Assembly: GCF_050613145.1 (NCBI RefSeq)
Contig: NZ_CP192507.1
Location: forward strand, 2,976,001-3,040,000
Direction: 5' to 3'
From: Lysinibacillus_B sp050613145
GTDB taxonomy: Bacteria > Bacillota > Bacilli > Bacillales_A > Planococcaceae
Length of the DNA stretch: 64,000 nt
The notes under the pieces: generated by a model
Seen by the model: the letters and a program-made list of their open reading frames with translations, nothing else
Databases searched by the model: none
Told to the model about the DNA's origin: nothing
Part shown: piece after piece, positions 9,170 to 17,818 of the stretch
How the letters are laid out: every line of letters begins with the position of its first letter
Numbering within the stretch: the stretch's first letter is position 1
Translations under genes and position numbers: made by a program

Positions 9170-9198
9170 ACTATACAAAACAGCTATACAAAAGTAAA
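9170..9198 (-). promoter_or_regulatory. promoter of the regulator-accD-accA operon
   Basis: TTTACT (9193-9198) and TATAGT (9170-9175) on the minus strand are 17 bp apart. The predicted start near 9163 is immediately before the TGGTCTGACCA operator. The rest of the 344-bp gap to the next gene is AT-rich, with only a -35-like TTGACA at 9400-9405 facing the repeat-protein gene. Confidence 0.6.
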
Positions 9199-9460
9199 GA
9201 AAAAACAGTCAAAAACGCTTAGTTCTTGTAATAAGTTAAACAATTCAGAAAACTAAGTTAGCGAAACGAATCACATAGTCTAAATAACCTATATTATCCA
9301 TTACATCCTAATACATATAAAATAATCATTTTCATATTGTTAAATAAGGAAAAGAACATAATGTCTACTGCATTTTAATATGTCATTTTTCATTTATAAT
9401 TGACATTTATTTGTTATAACTTCACAATAAATATAACAACATTTAAAGGATTGATTTTAG

Positions 9461-10444
9461 ATGGCTGGCTTCTTCAAAAGATTATTTGCAAGCAAAGAAA
9501 CCCCTGTTGAAAGTCGCTATGATGAAAAAGGATTCAATGTTTACGGCATACATAAAAACGGCACAAAGTATGATGAACAAGGATTTGATATCCGCGGCTT
9601 TAATAAAAACGGCAAAACGAGAAATAGACGTTACTATGATGAGAATGGGTTTGACGCGAAAGGCATTCATCAAACAGGTAAAAAGTATATCGGAGGCTAT
9701 GATTGCTTCGGCTACGATGCGATTGGATTTAATAAAGACGGCTGGAATCGGGAAGGTTTTTACAAAGATGGCTTTAATAAGCGAGGGTTCGACCAAGATG
9801 GGTTTGACCGTGAAGGGTGGAATAAGTACGGGTTTAATCGGGATGGCTTCCATAAAAACGGTACTCTTTTTGACAAAAAAGGGTTTGCACTGGATGGATT
9901 TAATCGTGAAGGACTGGACCGTGACGGCTTTAATCGCGGCGGGTTTCATAAAGACGGCTTTAACCGAGATGGATTTGATATAGAAGGGTTCAATAAACAA
10001 GGATTCGACCGTGACGGCTTTAATCGAAATGGGTTTAATAAAAAAGGGTTCGATCGCGATGGCTATAACGCATTTGGTTTTAATGCAGAAGGGTTCGATC
10101 GCGATGGCTTTAACAAAAACGGATTGGACGCACAAGGGTATGATCGAAACGGCTTTGATAAGCACGGCTTTAACCGCGAGGGATTCAATAAAGATGGATT
10201 CAATAGAGATGGATTTAATATACACGGGTATGATCGAAACGGCTTTGATCAATCTGGATTTAACAACGACGGATTTAATGCACAAGGATATGATCGCCAT
10301 GGCTTTAACAAAGACGGGTTGAATCCACAGGGGTATGACCGAAATGGATTTAATCAACATGGATTTGATGTATTTGGATTCGATCGCGATGGTTATGATA
10401 AACAAGGCTTTAATCGCTTAGGACAAAAGCGAAGCGAACAATAA
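9461..10444 (+). CDS. glycine-phenylalanine pentapeptide-repeat protein of unknown function
   Basis: Not recognised as a known family. After a short basic start (MAGFFKRLFASKE), nearly the whole 327-residue protein is a tandem array of five-residue units of form G-[FY]-[ND]-x-x, such as GFNRD, GFDIE, GYDRN and GFNKD, with about 50 units. The N-terminal third is less regular, with GIHKNGTKYDEQ-like variants recurring near residues 30, 65 and 140. This differs from the classical A(D/N)Lxx pentapeptide fold, because Gly precedes the aromatic residue. No signal peptide or membrane segment is seen. AAAGGAT is a weak ribosome site. DNA-level repeats suggest growth by unequal exchange. The acidic Asn/Asp-rich spacing could bind metal, but that is only a guess. 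Confidence 0.75.
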   Translation: MAGFFKRLFASKETPVESRYDEKGFNVYGIHKNGTKYDEQGFDIRGFNKNGKTRNRRYYDENGFDAKGIHQTGKKYIGGYDCFGYDAIGFNKDGWNREGFYKDGFNKRGFDQDGFDREGWNKYGFNRDGFHKNGTLFDKKGFALDGFNREGLDRDGFNRGGFHKDGFNRDGFDIEGFNKQGFDRDGFNRNGFNKKGFDRDGYNAFGFNAEGFDRDGFNKNGLDAQGYDRNGFDKHGFNREGFNKDGFNRDGFNIHGYDRNGFDQSGFNNDGFNAQGYDRHGFNKDGLNPQGYDRNGFNQHGFDVFGFDRDGYDKQGFNRLGQKRSEQ

Positions 10445-10453
10445 CTATTTTTA

Positions 10454-11160
10454 ACTCTTAACGAGCAAACCCTAAAACATATATTACCATTTGAGTACAC
10501 GTTGCTTTCCGCTCCGGCACTCGCTTTCCACGGGCGAGATCAAGCCTCCTCGTCGCTCATCCTTCGATGCTCCTGTCGCTTCGCTTTCGTCGCAAATAAA
10601 TTTCCTGCGGGGTCTTGAGGCCAACATGATGTTGGTCACGAAGACGTTGTCACAGGACATGACGGTTTTAGTCTTCGTTCCTTTATCGCTTTTCCCGTAG
10701 GAAGCTTTGCACCTGCCGCTTCACTTCCGGTGCAGAAAAACATTGCTCTGTAGCGAAAGGCGCATGCCGTCAGCTACACTCTCGTGCCTCCGCTACAAGC
10801 AACTAGTGTTCCATAAAATAATCAATCGGTTACCAAACAGTAATGAAAGCTCCTTATTTATTACAATAGAAGCAAGTAGACAATACGTGCAAAGAGAAAT
10901 AAAACCATTTCTTAGAAAATGCAAATACTTGTTTAGAATATTAAGAAGCATTCAACTTTGCCGTAGCGCGCCATAGCCACAGGAGCCAAGATTTTCTTTG
11001 CGACGAAAGCGTAGCGTCAGAAGCAGGAACAGGAGATCCAAACAGGCCGCGCCTGTTTTAGCTCCTGTTCCGGCTGTGGCAAAGCGCGGAGGCTATGATC
11101 ATACCTTTTACTATTGAATTGGTATTTTTAGGATTTTCTTTACTCATTGCGAGTTTTAAA
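10454..11160. repeat. long GC-rich intergenic repeat element, copy 1
   Basis: Non-coding element of about 707 bp filling the gap between the repeat protein and dnaE. It starts ACTCTTAACGAGCAAA and ends ACTCATTGCGAGT, a near-palindromic end motif also found on copy 2. Inside are GTTGCTTTCCGCTC, CGCTTTCCACGGGCGAGATC, TTTCCTGCGGGGTCTTGA, GCTACAAGCAACTA, and long complementary arms around GCCACAGGAG and CTCCTG..GGCTGTGGC. Compared with copy 2 it has two extra inserts, about 60 bp from 10619 (containing the palindrome CCAACATGATGTTGG, 10621-10635) and about 35 bp near 10710-10745. Short open frames inside follow the repeat, not a gene. Confidence 0.85.
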
Positions 11161-11162
11161 AT

Positions 11163-11205
11163 AAAGAAGGCGAACGACCACCTGTAATGGTTGTTTGCCT
11201 TCTTT
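11163..11205 (-). terminator. dnaE terminator
   Basis: Long hairpin with arms AAAGAAGGC..ACCA and TGGT..GCCTTCTTT just after the dnaE stop, followed by a T-rich tract on the minus strand. It abuts the end of the intergenic repeat. Confidence 0.8.
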
Positions 11206-14200
11206 CTATTGAATCATAATTTGCTTCACTTTAATTTGTGGTTTGTTAAAACGATATTCGAGGAACCCTTCTATATAGACAAAAGCTTCTTCTTGTAACC
11301 TTTCCCGTACTTGTTGATACTCTTTCGGAAATAAGGTTAAAGAGATGCTACCAAACTCATCTTCGAGCTGAGCAAATGCCATTAACTCACCTTTTTTTGT
11401 ACGTAATTGGCGGACATCGATAATAACCCCAATACATTTTACATAACTATTTGGTGGCATCGTTCTCATTGTTTGCATCGTGACATTTACTTGCGGGCTC
11501 TGTTGACGAAGCTTTGCCACTGGATGTTCCGACAAATAAAAACCGAGTACTTCTTTTTCAAATTGTAGCTTTAACTTATCTGACATTGGCTCAGCTTGTA
11601 CATATTTTGGCTTCCCGAACGTAAGGAACAAATCGGAAAATAAGCTTTCCTCTTCATTCGGACGTACAAGCTCTGCCTGCTTGACGGCAGCTTCAATCGT
11701 TTCTAACAGGACCGCACGATCACGCCCTAATTCATCAAGTGCCCCTGCTTTAATAAGCGGCTCGATCGCTTTTCGATTAAATGTAGCCGCACTTAGTGAT
11801 ACGGCCAAATCAAATAAATCTTCAAATGGCTGTTGTCGCTCATCTCGGACAGTTATGAGCTTTTGTAAAAATGGCTGTGGAACCCCTTTAATGGCCGATA
11901 AACTAAATCTGATACGTCCATTTTCCACTTTAAAATGGCGGACTGATTTATGAATGGAAGGTGGTAAAATTTCAATCCCACGCTGCTTTGCTTCCATTAA
12001 AATTTGTAGTAGCTTTTCTTGATTACCGGTTGCATTTGTTAGTAATGCGGCATAAAAATTGACCGGATAATTCGCCTTTAAATAAGCAAGTTGATATGAA
12101 ATCATACTATAAGCTACGGCGTGACTTTTCGGGAATCCATAATCAGCAAAGCGCACAATCAATGCATAAATATCTTCTGCCGTTTGGGCATCATATCCTT
12201 GGCGAAGCGCTCCTTCTACAAAATGTGCTCGTTCTTTTTCAAGTACTTCACGATTTTTCTTACTTACAGCACGACGAAGTAAATCGGCTTCTCCAATTGT
12301 AAATCCAGCAAACATATTAGCAATTCTCATAATTTGCTCTTGGTATACAATAACGCCATACGTTTCGCGTAAAATAGGCTCCAGTACTGGATGTGGCATT
12401 TCCACACGTTCCATACGGTGCTTACGGCGCGCGTAAACCGAAATAAACTCCATTGGTCCTGGACGATACAAGGCATTTACGGCAACAATATCTAAAAAAT
12501 GTGTTGGCTGTATTTCACGTAAAGCATTGCGCATCCCTTCTGATTCTAATTGGAAAATACCGGCTGTATCCCCTGTAGCAAGGAGCTGAAACGTTTTGGC
12601 ATCATTCATTGGAAGTCGATTTAAGTCGAGTGTGATCTGATGCGTAAACTGAATAGAACGACAAATTTGCTCTAAAATCGTTAAATTTCGCAACCCTAAA
12701 AAATCCATTTTTAGGAGTCCACTTTGTTCAACCTCTTGCATTGGCCACTGTGTTAAGTACACACCATCATGCCCTTCTTCAATCGGGATGACTTCTACAA
12801 GCGGCACAGGACTTAACACAACACCTGCTGCATGAGTAGAGGCATTGCGTGGTAACCCTTCTAAATTTTGCGCAGCAGCAAACCATTTGGCGCGAACCGG
12901 TTGCTGCCCAATCCACTCCCGCAACACTTGCGATTCTTCATAAGCTTGTAATAGTGTAATGCCTTGACGATTTGGAATCGATTTCGAAATCATTTCCAGT
13001 GCTTCATTGTCAAAATGGAACATACGAGCTACATCTCGTGCAACGGCTTTAGCAGACAACGTACCAAATGTAATAATTTGCGCGACATGCTGCTTCCCAT
13101 ATTTTTGTGCGACATACTGTATGACTTCTTGGCGACGTGTATCCACAAAATCAATATCAATATCAGGTAAAGACACACGTTCCGGGTTTAAAAACCGCTC
13201 AAATAATAAGTCGTATACAAGTGGATCGACTTGTGTAATGTGCAATGCATAGGCGACTAAAGAACTTGCGGAAGAACCACGTCCCGGTCCTGTTAAAATA
13301 TTAGCTTCCCTCGCAAAATGCATAAAGTCTTCAACAATTAAAAAATAATCCGCATATCCCATCGAGTTAATAATCGCTAGCTCATACTGCAACCGTTCTT
13401 TATAAGCATTCGGAATGTCATTCGTTTGCAATCGATAGTTTAACCCTGCAATTGCATGCTTATATAATACTTGTTCCGCTGTTTCCCCCACATTCATCGG
13501 GTATTTTGGCATATACGTTTGATGAACGATTAAATCAACTTGACAGCTGAGTAACAGTGCACGTGTATTTTCCAACCACTCTTCCCGATCACTAAATAGC
13601 GCATAAAATTCATCGGCGGTTGGTAAAAATTGATGCTTCGATTTATTGCCTTGTAATGAATCGCCCAGTTTTACTCCCGTATCAATGGCCCTTGCTACTT
13701 CATAAGCAAAATGATCCTCTGGATATAAAAATGTACTTTCATGAAGTGCGATAATGTGACAGCCGATGTTCTGCGCGAGTTGCTCTACTATCTGCTCTTC
13801 TGGCGCACGCTCATTTTTTCGTGCAACACCGATATACAGCTCATCATTAAATAATGCTTTTAAGTCTTGGATAAATACGTGGCCATCTTCTCGAAGCCAG
13901 CTACACTGCTCATCCATTGCTGGAATAACGGCAGCACATCCATTTGCATATCCAGATAACCAACGCCACGGAAGCAGTTCATCTTCCCGAATCGCTATCG
14001 CACTGCTCATTTTCAACAAACTTTTGTAACCTGCGTTATTTTTTGCATATAACACGAGTGAACGTGACACGTCTTCTGTAAATTGTACGCGCACCGATAA
14101 CCCAATGACTGCATGAATGCCTGCCTTTTTGATTGCAGACATAAAAGGCAAAAGCCCGTACAATTTAGAATTAACCATTGCACAAGCTTCCGCCTTTTGC

Positions 14201-14292
14201 TGTTGTAAAAAAGGGATGAGCGTTTCTAAACGAATCGTACTTTTTAATAAATCGGCACTTGTCCGTACTTGTGGATAAACGATTGGTCGCAC
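11206..14292 (-). CDS. dnaE: DNA polymerase III alpha subunit DnaE
   Basis: Second replicative polymerase of low-GC Gram-positives, which extends RNA primers on the lagging strand before PolC takes over. GPGRGSSASSLVAYAL (about 335-350) and the catalytic acidic motif LPDIDIDF (375-382) mark the polymerase core. A helix-hairpin-helix region and a C-terminal OB-fold (YVKCIGVIIDVRQLRTKKGE) follow. At 1028 residues it is somewhat shorter than the B. subtilis protein. The N-terminal PHP domain has lost metal ligands: the usual HxH and TDH positions read VRTS and VNSKLYG. GTG start with AGGAGGGG ahead. Converges on a terminator and lies 21 bp after nrnA. Confidence 0.97.
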   Translation of the reverse strand: MRPIVYPQVRTSADLLKSTIRLETLIPFLQQQKAEACAMVNSKLYGLLPFMSAIKKAGIHAVIGLSVRVQFTEDVSRSLVLYAKNNAGYKSLLKMSSAIAIREDELLPWRWLSGYANGCAAVIPAMDEQCSWLREDGHVFIQDLKALFNDELYIGVARKNERAPEEQIVEQLAQNIGCHIIALHESTFLYPEDHFAYEVARAIDTGVKLGDSLQGNKSKHQFLPTADEFYALFSDREEWLENTRALLLSCQVDLIVHQTYMPKYPMNVGETAEQVLYKHAIAGLNYRLQTNDIPNAYKERLQYELAIINSMGYADYFLIVEDFMHFAREANILTGPGRGSSASSLVAYALHITQVDPLVYDLLFERFLNPERVSLPDIDIDFVDTRRQEVIQYVAQKYGKQHVAQIITFGTLSAKAVARDVARMFHFDNEALEMISKSIPNRQGITLLQAYEESQVLREWIGQQPVRAKWFAAAQNLEGLPRNASTHAAGVVLSPVPLVEVIPIEEGHDGVYLTQWPMQEVEQSGLLKMDFLGLRNLTILEQICRSIQFTHQITLDLNRLPMNDAKTFQLLATGDTAGIFQLESEGMRNALREIQPTHFLDIVAVNALYRPGPMEFISVYARRKHRMERVEMPHPVLEPILRETYGVIVYQEQIMRIANMFAGFTIGEADLLRRAVSKKNREVLEKERAHFVEGALRQGYDAQTAEDIYALIVRFADYGFPKSHAVAYSMISYQLAYLKANYPVNFYAALLTNATGNQEKLLQILMEAKQRGIEILPPSIHKSVRHFKVENGRIRFSLSAIKGVPQPFLQKLITVRDERQQPFEDLFDLAVSLSAATFNRKAIEPLIKAGALDELGRDRAVLLETIEAAVKQAELVRPNEEESLFSDLFLTFGKPKYVQAEPMSDKLKLQFEKEVLGFYLSEHPVAKLRQQSPQVNVTMQTMRTMPPNSYVKCIGVIIDVRQLRTKKGELMAFAQLEDEFGSISLTLFPKEYQQVRERLQEEAFVYIEGFLEYRFNKPQIKVKQIMIQ

Positions 14293-14313
14293 TATTTCAT
14301 CCCCTCCTCATAT

Positions 14314-15258
14314 TTATCGATAGTTACGACAAAGCTCTTTTAAATCTTCAGTGACACGGTCTGCCTCTTCCCAAGAATAAACAGTCGCACCCGAAGCTAA
14401 CGGGTGACCCCCACCTTTATATTTCTTTGCTAATTGGTTAATAATTGGTCCTTTTGAACGTAAACGTACTCGAATCGAATCTTGTTCTTCAATGAAAATG
14501 ATCCACGCACAAATCCCTTTCACATTGCCTAAAGAGCCAACAAGCAGTGATGTTTCAGCAGGCGTGACATCAAATTCTTTTAAGACTTCTTGCGTTACTT
14601 TAATATAAGCAGCACCATTTTCATCAATGATAAAGTTTTGATATAAGTAGCCTTGTAAATGCAATAGCTTGCGATCCATTTCATACATACCGTCATAAAC
14701 CGCATTACGATCGAAATTATACTGGATTAAGTGACCGGCTGTTTCAAATGTTTTTAATGTAGCACTCGGGAACAAGAAACGTCCTGTATCACCAACAATG
14801 CCTGCAAATAACAGACGCGCTGCTTCATCAGAAAGCGTCCAATTTTTGTACGCTTTCCCCTCCTCATAAAGTTCATAAATCATTTCTGAACAAGAGCTAG
14901 CTGACGTATCTACCCATAGGAAATCACCATATTGGTCATCATTTGGATGATGGTCGATTTTCATAAGAAAATCCCCATTTCTGTAACGCTCGTCATCAAT
15001 ACGCTCTGTATTGGCTGTATCCGTTACAATGACTAATGCCCCTGTATATACTTCATCTGCTACTTTTTCAGGTGTACGCATAAATGTTAAAGAATCATCA
15101 TGTTCTCCGACTGTATATACTTTTTTAGTGGGATAATTGTGCTTAATAATTTCTGCTAGTCCAAATTGCGAGCCGTATGCATCAGGATCTGGACGTACGT
15201 GACGATGTACAATAATGCAATCATATTTTTCAATTGTGTCAATGATTTGTCTTTTCAA
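14314..15258 (-). CDS. nrnA: bifunctional oligoribonuclease / pAp phosphatase NrnA
   Basis: DHH/DHHA1 phosphoesterase that degrades 2-5 nt RNAs and dephosphorylates 3'-phosphoadenosine 5'-phosphate. The 314 residues show HVRPDPDAYGSQ near residue 22, VIVTDTANTERID (about 80-92), the family motif KIDHHPND near residue 105, and the C-terminal DHHA1 glycine patch KYKGGGHPLASGA near residue 280. Length equals the Bacillus protein (ytqI). GGAGGAATAG precedes the ATG. It directly precedes dnaE on the same strand, as in B. subtilis. Confidence 0.96.
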   Translation of the reverse strand: MKRQIIDTIEKYDCIIVHRHVRPDPDAYGSQFGLAEIIKHNYPTKKVYTVGEHDDSLTFMRTPEKVADEVYTGALVIVTDTANTERIDDERYRNGDFLMKIDHHPNDDQYGDFLWVDTSASSCSEMIYELYEEGKAYKNWTLSDEAARLLFAGIVGDTGRFLFPSATLKTFETAGHLIQYNFDRNAVYDGMYEMDRKLLHLQGYLYQNFIIDENGAAYIKVTQEVLKEFDVTPAETSLLVGSLGNVKGICAWIIFIEEQDSIRVRLRSKGPIINQLAKKYKGGGHPLASGATVYSWEEADRVTEDLKELCRNYR

Positions 15259-15354
15259 AACTATTCCTCCTGTTATTTAGTGAATTCCGTTCGCATTTTT
15301 CTACCAAAATCGTTACAATAATATCAGCTTTGCTTTAAAAACGGGAGGTTCACC

Positions 15355-15666
15355 ATGAATATATTAAATTCTTTATTCGTTGTAGGTATTATCGTATCTT
15401 TCGTTGCTTACTTCTATTATAAAACGAAACAATACCGTTCAACACTACCTATTCGAAAAAAATGGTATACAGCTAAAGCTAGTGTCGCATTAGGTGTATT
15501 TATGATCTTTTTGGGGCTAAATGTACCTATTATTTACACTACCTTGATTGGTTATGCTGTTGCTAGCATTTTTATCCTCATGGGTGCAGGACTAGCATTC
15601 AGTAACTATAAACGTGCACGTCACGAAGGTATGTACGTGGAAGAAGAATACGAATTAAATAAATAA
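15355..15666 (+). CDS. ytpI: YtpI family membrane protein
   Basis: Small membrane protein of 103 residues with three hydrophobic segments (about 3-20, 40-58 and 62-85) separated by a basic loop (YYKTKQYRSTLPIRKKWY) and a charged C-terminal tail. It corresponds to the uncharacterised YtpI of Bacillus in sequence character, size and place, between nrnA and ytoI. GGGAGG stands before ATG 15355. No function is known. It ends at a shared bidirectional terminator with the convergent ytoI. Confidence 0.85.
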   Translation: MNILNSLFVVGIIVSFVAYFYYKTKQYRSTLPIRKKWYTAKASVALGVFMIFLGLNVPIIYTTLIGYAVASIFILMGAGLAFSNYKRARHEGMYVEEEYELNK

Positions 15667-15671
15667 AGCAA

Positions 15672-15692
15672 GGGGCGTGTATAGCACGCCCC
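15672..15692 (+). terminator. bidirectional terminator between ytpI and ytoI
   Basis: GGGGCGTG (15672-15679) pairs with CACGCCCC (15685-15692), followed by TCTTTTTT. It can also end ytoI coming from the other side. Confidence 0.9.
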
Positions 15693-15703
15693 TCTTTTTT
15701 CAA

Positions 15704-17011
15704 TCAGCGCTCCAGTAATTGGAACATCATCATGGCTTTTCCGACGAGCACAGAGCCATTGAATACTTCAAAATCCATTTTTACGAATTTACGACTCATA
15801 TCTAAAATACGAGGCTTCACCATTAATACGCTCTCCATTTGCACGGGCTTAATAAAGTAAACCGTCATATTTTCAGCAACAGCATCACCGCGCTTACGAC
15901 GCTTTAAAGCAAATGCTCCCACTTCTGATAGCAACGTTGTAAAAGCACCATATGAAAGAGAACCGAACTGATTTGTCATTTGTGGGGTTACCGTAAACTC
16001 TACGACTACGTCTTCTTCTCCCATCACTTTCATTTCATTTTTTACTAAATCATCAATTGTTTCGCCATGTTGAGGCTGGCGTTGCGCTGTTTGAATCGCC
16101 TTTAATACATCTTGACGACTAATAACCCCTTGCAACACCCCGTCTTCTCCCACTACAGGAATTAAGTCAATACCTTCCCAAATCATGCGGTGACCTGCCG
16201 ATGCAACACTTGTTTTCATAGAAGCTGCAATTGGATTCTTCGTCATGACCTTTTCAAGTAACTCATCGTCTTCCTTACCAAGTACGTCCTTTGTTGTAAT
16301 CATCCCGACTAATTTATTTTGCGTATTCACAACTGGAAAAGCGCCGTGACCTGTTTGTGCATTTTTCTTACGGAAATGCATAATCGTTTGGTCATTTCGT
16401 AAAACAGCCGTATTTTCAATCGGAATGTAAATATCTTCGATTAATAAAATATCTTTTTTAATTAATTGGTCATAAATGGCGCGGTTAATCATTGTGGCTA
16501 CTGTAAACGTATCATAGCTTGTTGAAATAATCGGCAATTCCAACTCATCCGCGAGGCGTTTATTTTCATCCGTCGTATCAAAACCACCTGTAATGAGTAC
16601 AGCGGCCCCTGCTGTTAATGCCTGCTCATGCGCTTGGGTACGGTTTCCTACAATCAGTAAGCTTCCCGAATCTGTGTACCGCATCATATCTTCTAACTTC
16701 ATGGCCCCAATTACAAACTTTGTTAACGTTTTATGTAAGCCATCTTTACCACCTAACACTTGTCCATCGACAATGTTTACAATTTCCGCAAAAGTTAAAC
16801 GTTCGATATTCTCTTTCTTTTTCTTTTCAATCCGGATTGTTCCAACACGCTCGATTGAACTTACTAGGCGACGGTTTTCCGCCTCTTTAATCGCACGGTA
16901 AGCTGTTCCCTCACTTACTTGCATTTCCTTTGCAATTTGTCGGACTGAAATTTTATCTCCAACAGGTAATGATTCTATATATTGCAAGATTTTTTCATGT
17001 TTTGTTGACAC
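15704..17011 (-). CDS. ytoI: HTH-DRTGG-CBS-hotdog regulatory protein YtoI
   Basis: Four-module protein of 435 residues, probably a nucleotide- or acyl-CoA-sensing regulator; its targets are unknown. In order: a DeoR/GntR-like winged helix (ISVRQIAKEMQVSEGTAYRA, about 20-40), a DRTGG domain (about 70-180), two CBS motifs (about 195-310, with VNTQNKLVGMITTKDVLG and LIPVVGEDGVLQGVISRQD), and a C-terminal hotdog thioesterase-like fold (about 330-430). This architecture is that of B. subtilis YtoI. A GGTGATAAT site precedes the ATG. It stands alone between ytpI and an intergenic repeat. Confidence 0.93.
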   Translation of the reverse strand: MSTKHEKILQYIESLPVGDKISVRQIAKEMQVSEGTAYRAIKEAENRRLVSSIERVGTIRIEKKKKENIERLTFAEIVNIVDGQVLGGKDGLHKTLTKFVIGAMKLEDMMRYTDSGSLLIVGNRTQAHEQALTAGAAVLITGGFDTTDENKRLADELELPIISTSYDTFTVATMINRAIYDQLIKKDILLIEDIYIPIENTAVLRNDQTIMHFRKKNAQTGHGAFPVVNTQNKLVGMITTKDVLGKEDDELLEKVMTKNPIAASMKTSVASAGHRMIWEGIDLIPVVGEDGVLQGVISRQDVLKAIQTAQRQPQHGETIDDLVKNEMKVMGEEDVVVEFTVTPQMTNQFGSLSYGAFTTLLSEVGAFALKRRKRGDAVAENMTVYFIKPVQMESVLMVKPRILDMSRKFVKMDFEVFNGSVLVGKAMMMFQLLER

Positions 17012-17155
17012 ATTATCACCTATTCCTCATCATTCATTCCTGCACATAGTGTAACATATTTCTACAATTTATTACGAAAAATAAAAGAAAACGCTTCAAT
17101 TCACCAAAAATTGTTACTATTTAACAACCTTCTACCTACTTAAGATATTTAAATG

Positions 17156-17760
17156 ACTCATAACGAGCAAATTCTGAAATATATATTACCATTTGATTAA
17201 CCGTTGCTTTCCGCTCCAGCACTCGCTTTCCACGGGCGAGATCAAGCCTCCTCGTCGCTCATCCTTCGGTGCTCCTATCGCTACGCTTTCGTCGCAAATA
17301 AATTTCCTGCGGGGTCTTGATTGTCTCGCTTTTCCCGTAGGAAGCTTTGCTCTGTAGCGAAAGGCGTATGCCGTCAGCTACACTCTCGTGCCTACGCTAC
17401 AAGCAACTATTGTTCAATACAATAATTAGCTGCTCGAAAATAATGAAACATTCTTATTCATTACGGTAGAGGCTGTCAATTATAAGTGCAAACGGAAAAA
17501 GAATGATTTCTTTTTCTGAAGGTAAATGCTTGTTTAGAATATCAAGAAGTATTCACCTTTGCCGTAGCGCGCCACAGCCACAGGAGCCAAGATTCTCTTT
17601 GCGACGAAAGTGCAACGTCAGGAGCAGGAACAGGAGCTAAAACAGGTCACGCCTGTTTTAGCTCCTGTGTAGGCTGTGGCAAAGCGCGGAGGCTATAATA
17701 CATACCTTCCACTATTTAAATGGTGTTTTTTAGGATCTAATTTTACTCATTACGAGTAAA
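17156..17760. repeat. long GC-rich intergenic repeat element, copy 2
   Basis: Second near full-length copy (605 bp) of the element at 10454-11160, in the same orientation. It begins ACTCATAACGAGCAAA and ends ACTCATTACGAGTAAA, so both ends carry the same imperfect palindrome. Its 3' half holds a perfect 16-bp hairpin with a 5-nt loop (17631-17646 with 17652-17667, loop TCACG), flanked by complementary GCCACAG / CTGTGGC blocks. No coding capacity is conserved between the copies. Confidence 0.85.
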
Positions 17761-17769
17761 TGAAACAAA

Positions 17770-17809
17770 AAGTGTAAACAGCGCCTAAATTTCGGCTTCG
17801 TTTACACTT
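17770..17809 (-). terminator. ytkL terminator
   Basis: AAGTGTAAAC (17770-17779) pairs with GTTTACACTT (17800-17809), and TTTTTGTTTC follows on the minus strand just after the ytkL stop. Confidence 0.8.
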
Positions 17810-17818
17810 AGTGAAATA

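Noticed and set aside
9482..10405. 307-codon open frame antisense to the repeat-protein gene
   Set aside because: It arises from the codon repetition of the plus-strand gene (few stops in low-complexity DNA), has no ribosome site and a meaningless Ile/Val/Ser-rich composition.
10491..10976. Two small open frames inside the intergenic repeat
   Set aside because: They are not conserved in the second and third copies of the element, and the Arg/Ser-rich translation follows its GC-rich hairpins.
17156..17760. Possible insertion sequence
   Set aside because: No transposase or remnant is present. The ends are palindromic, but there is no evidence for an autonomous element.
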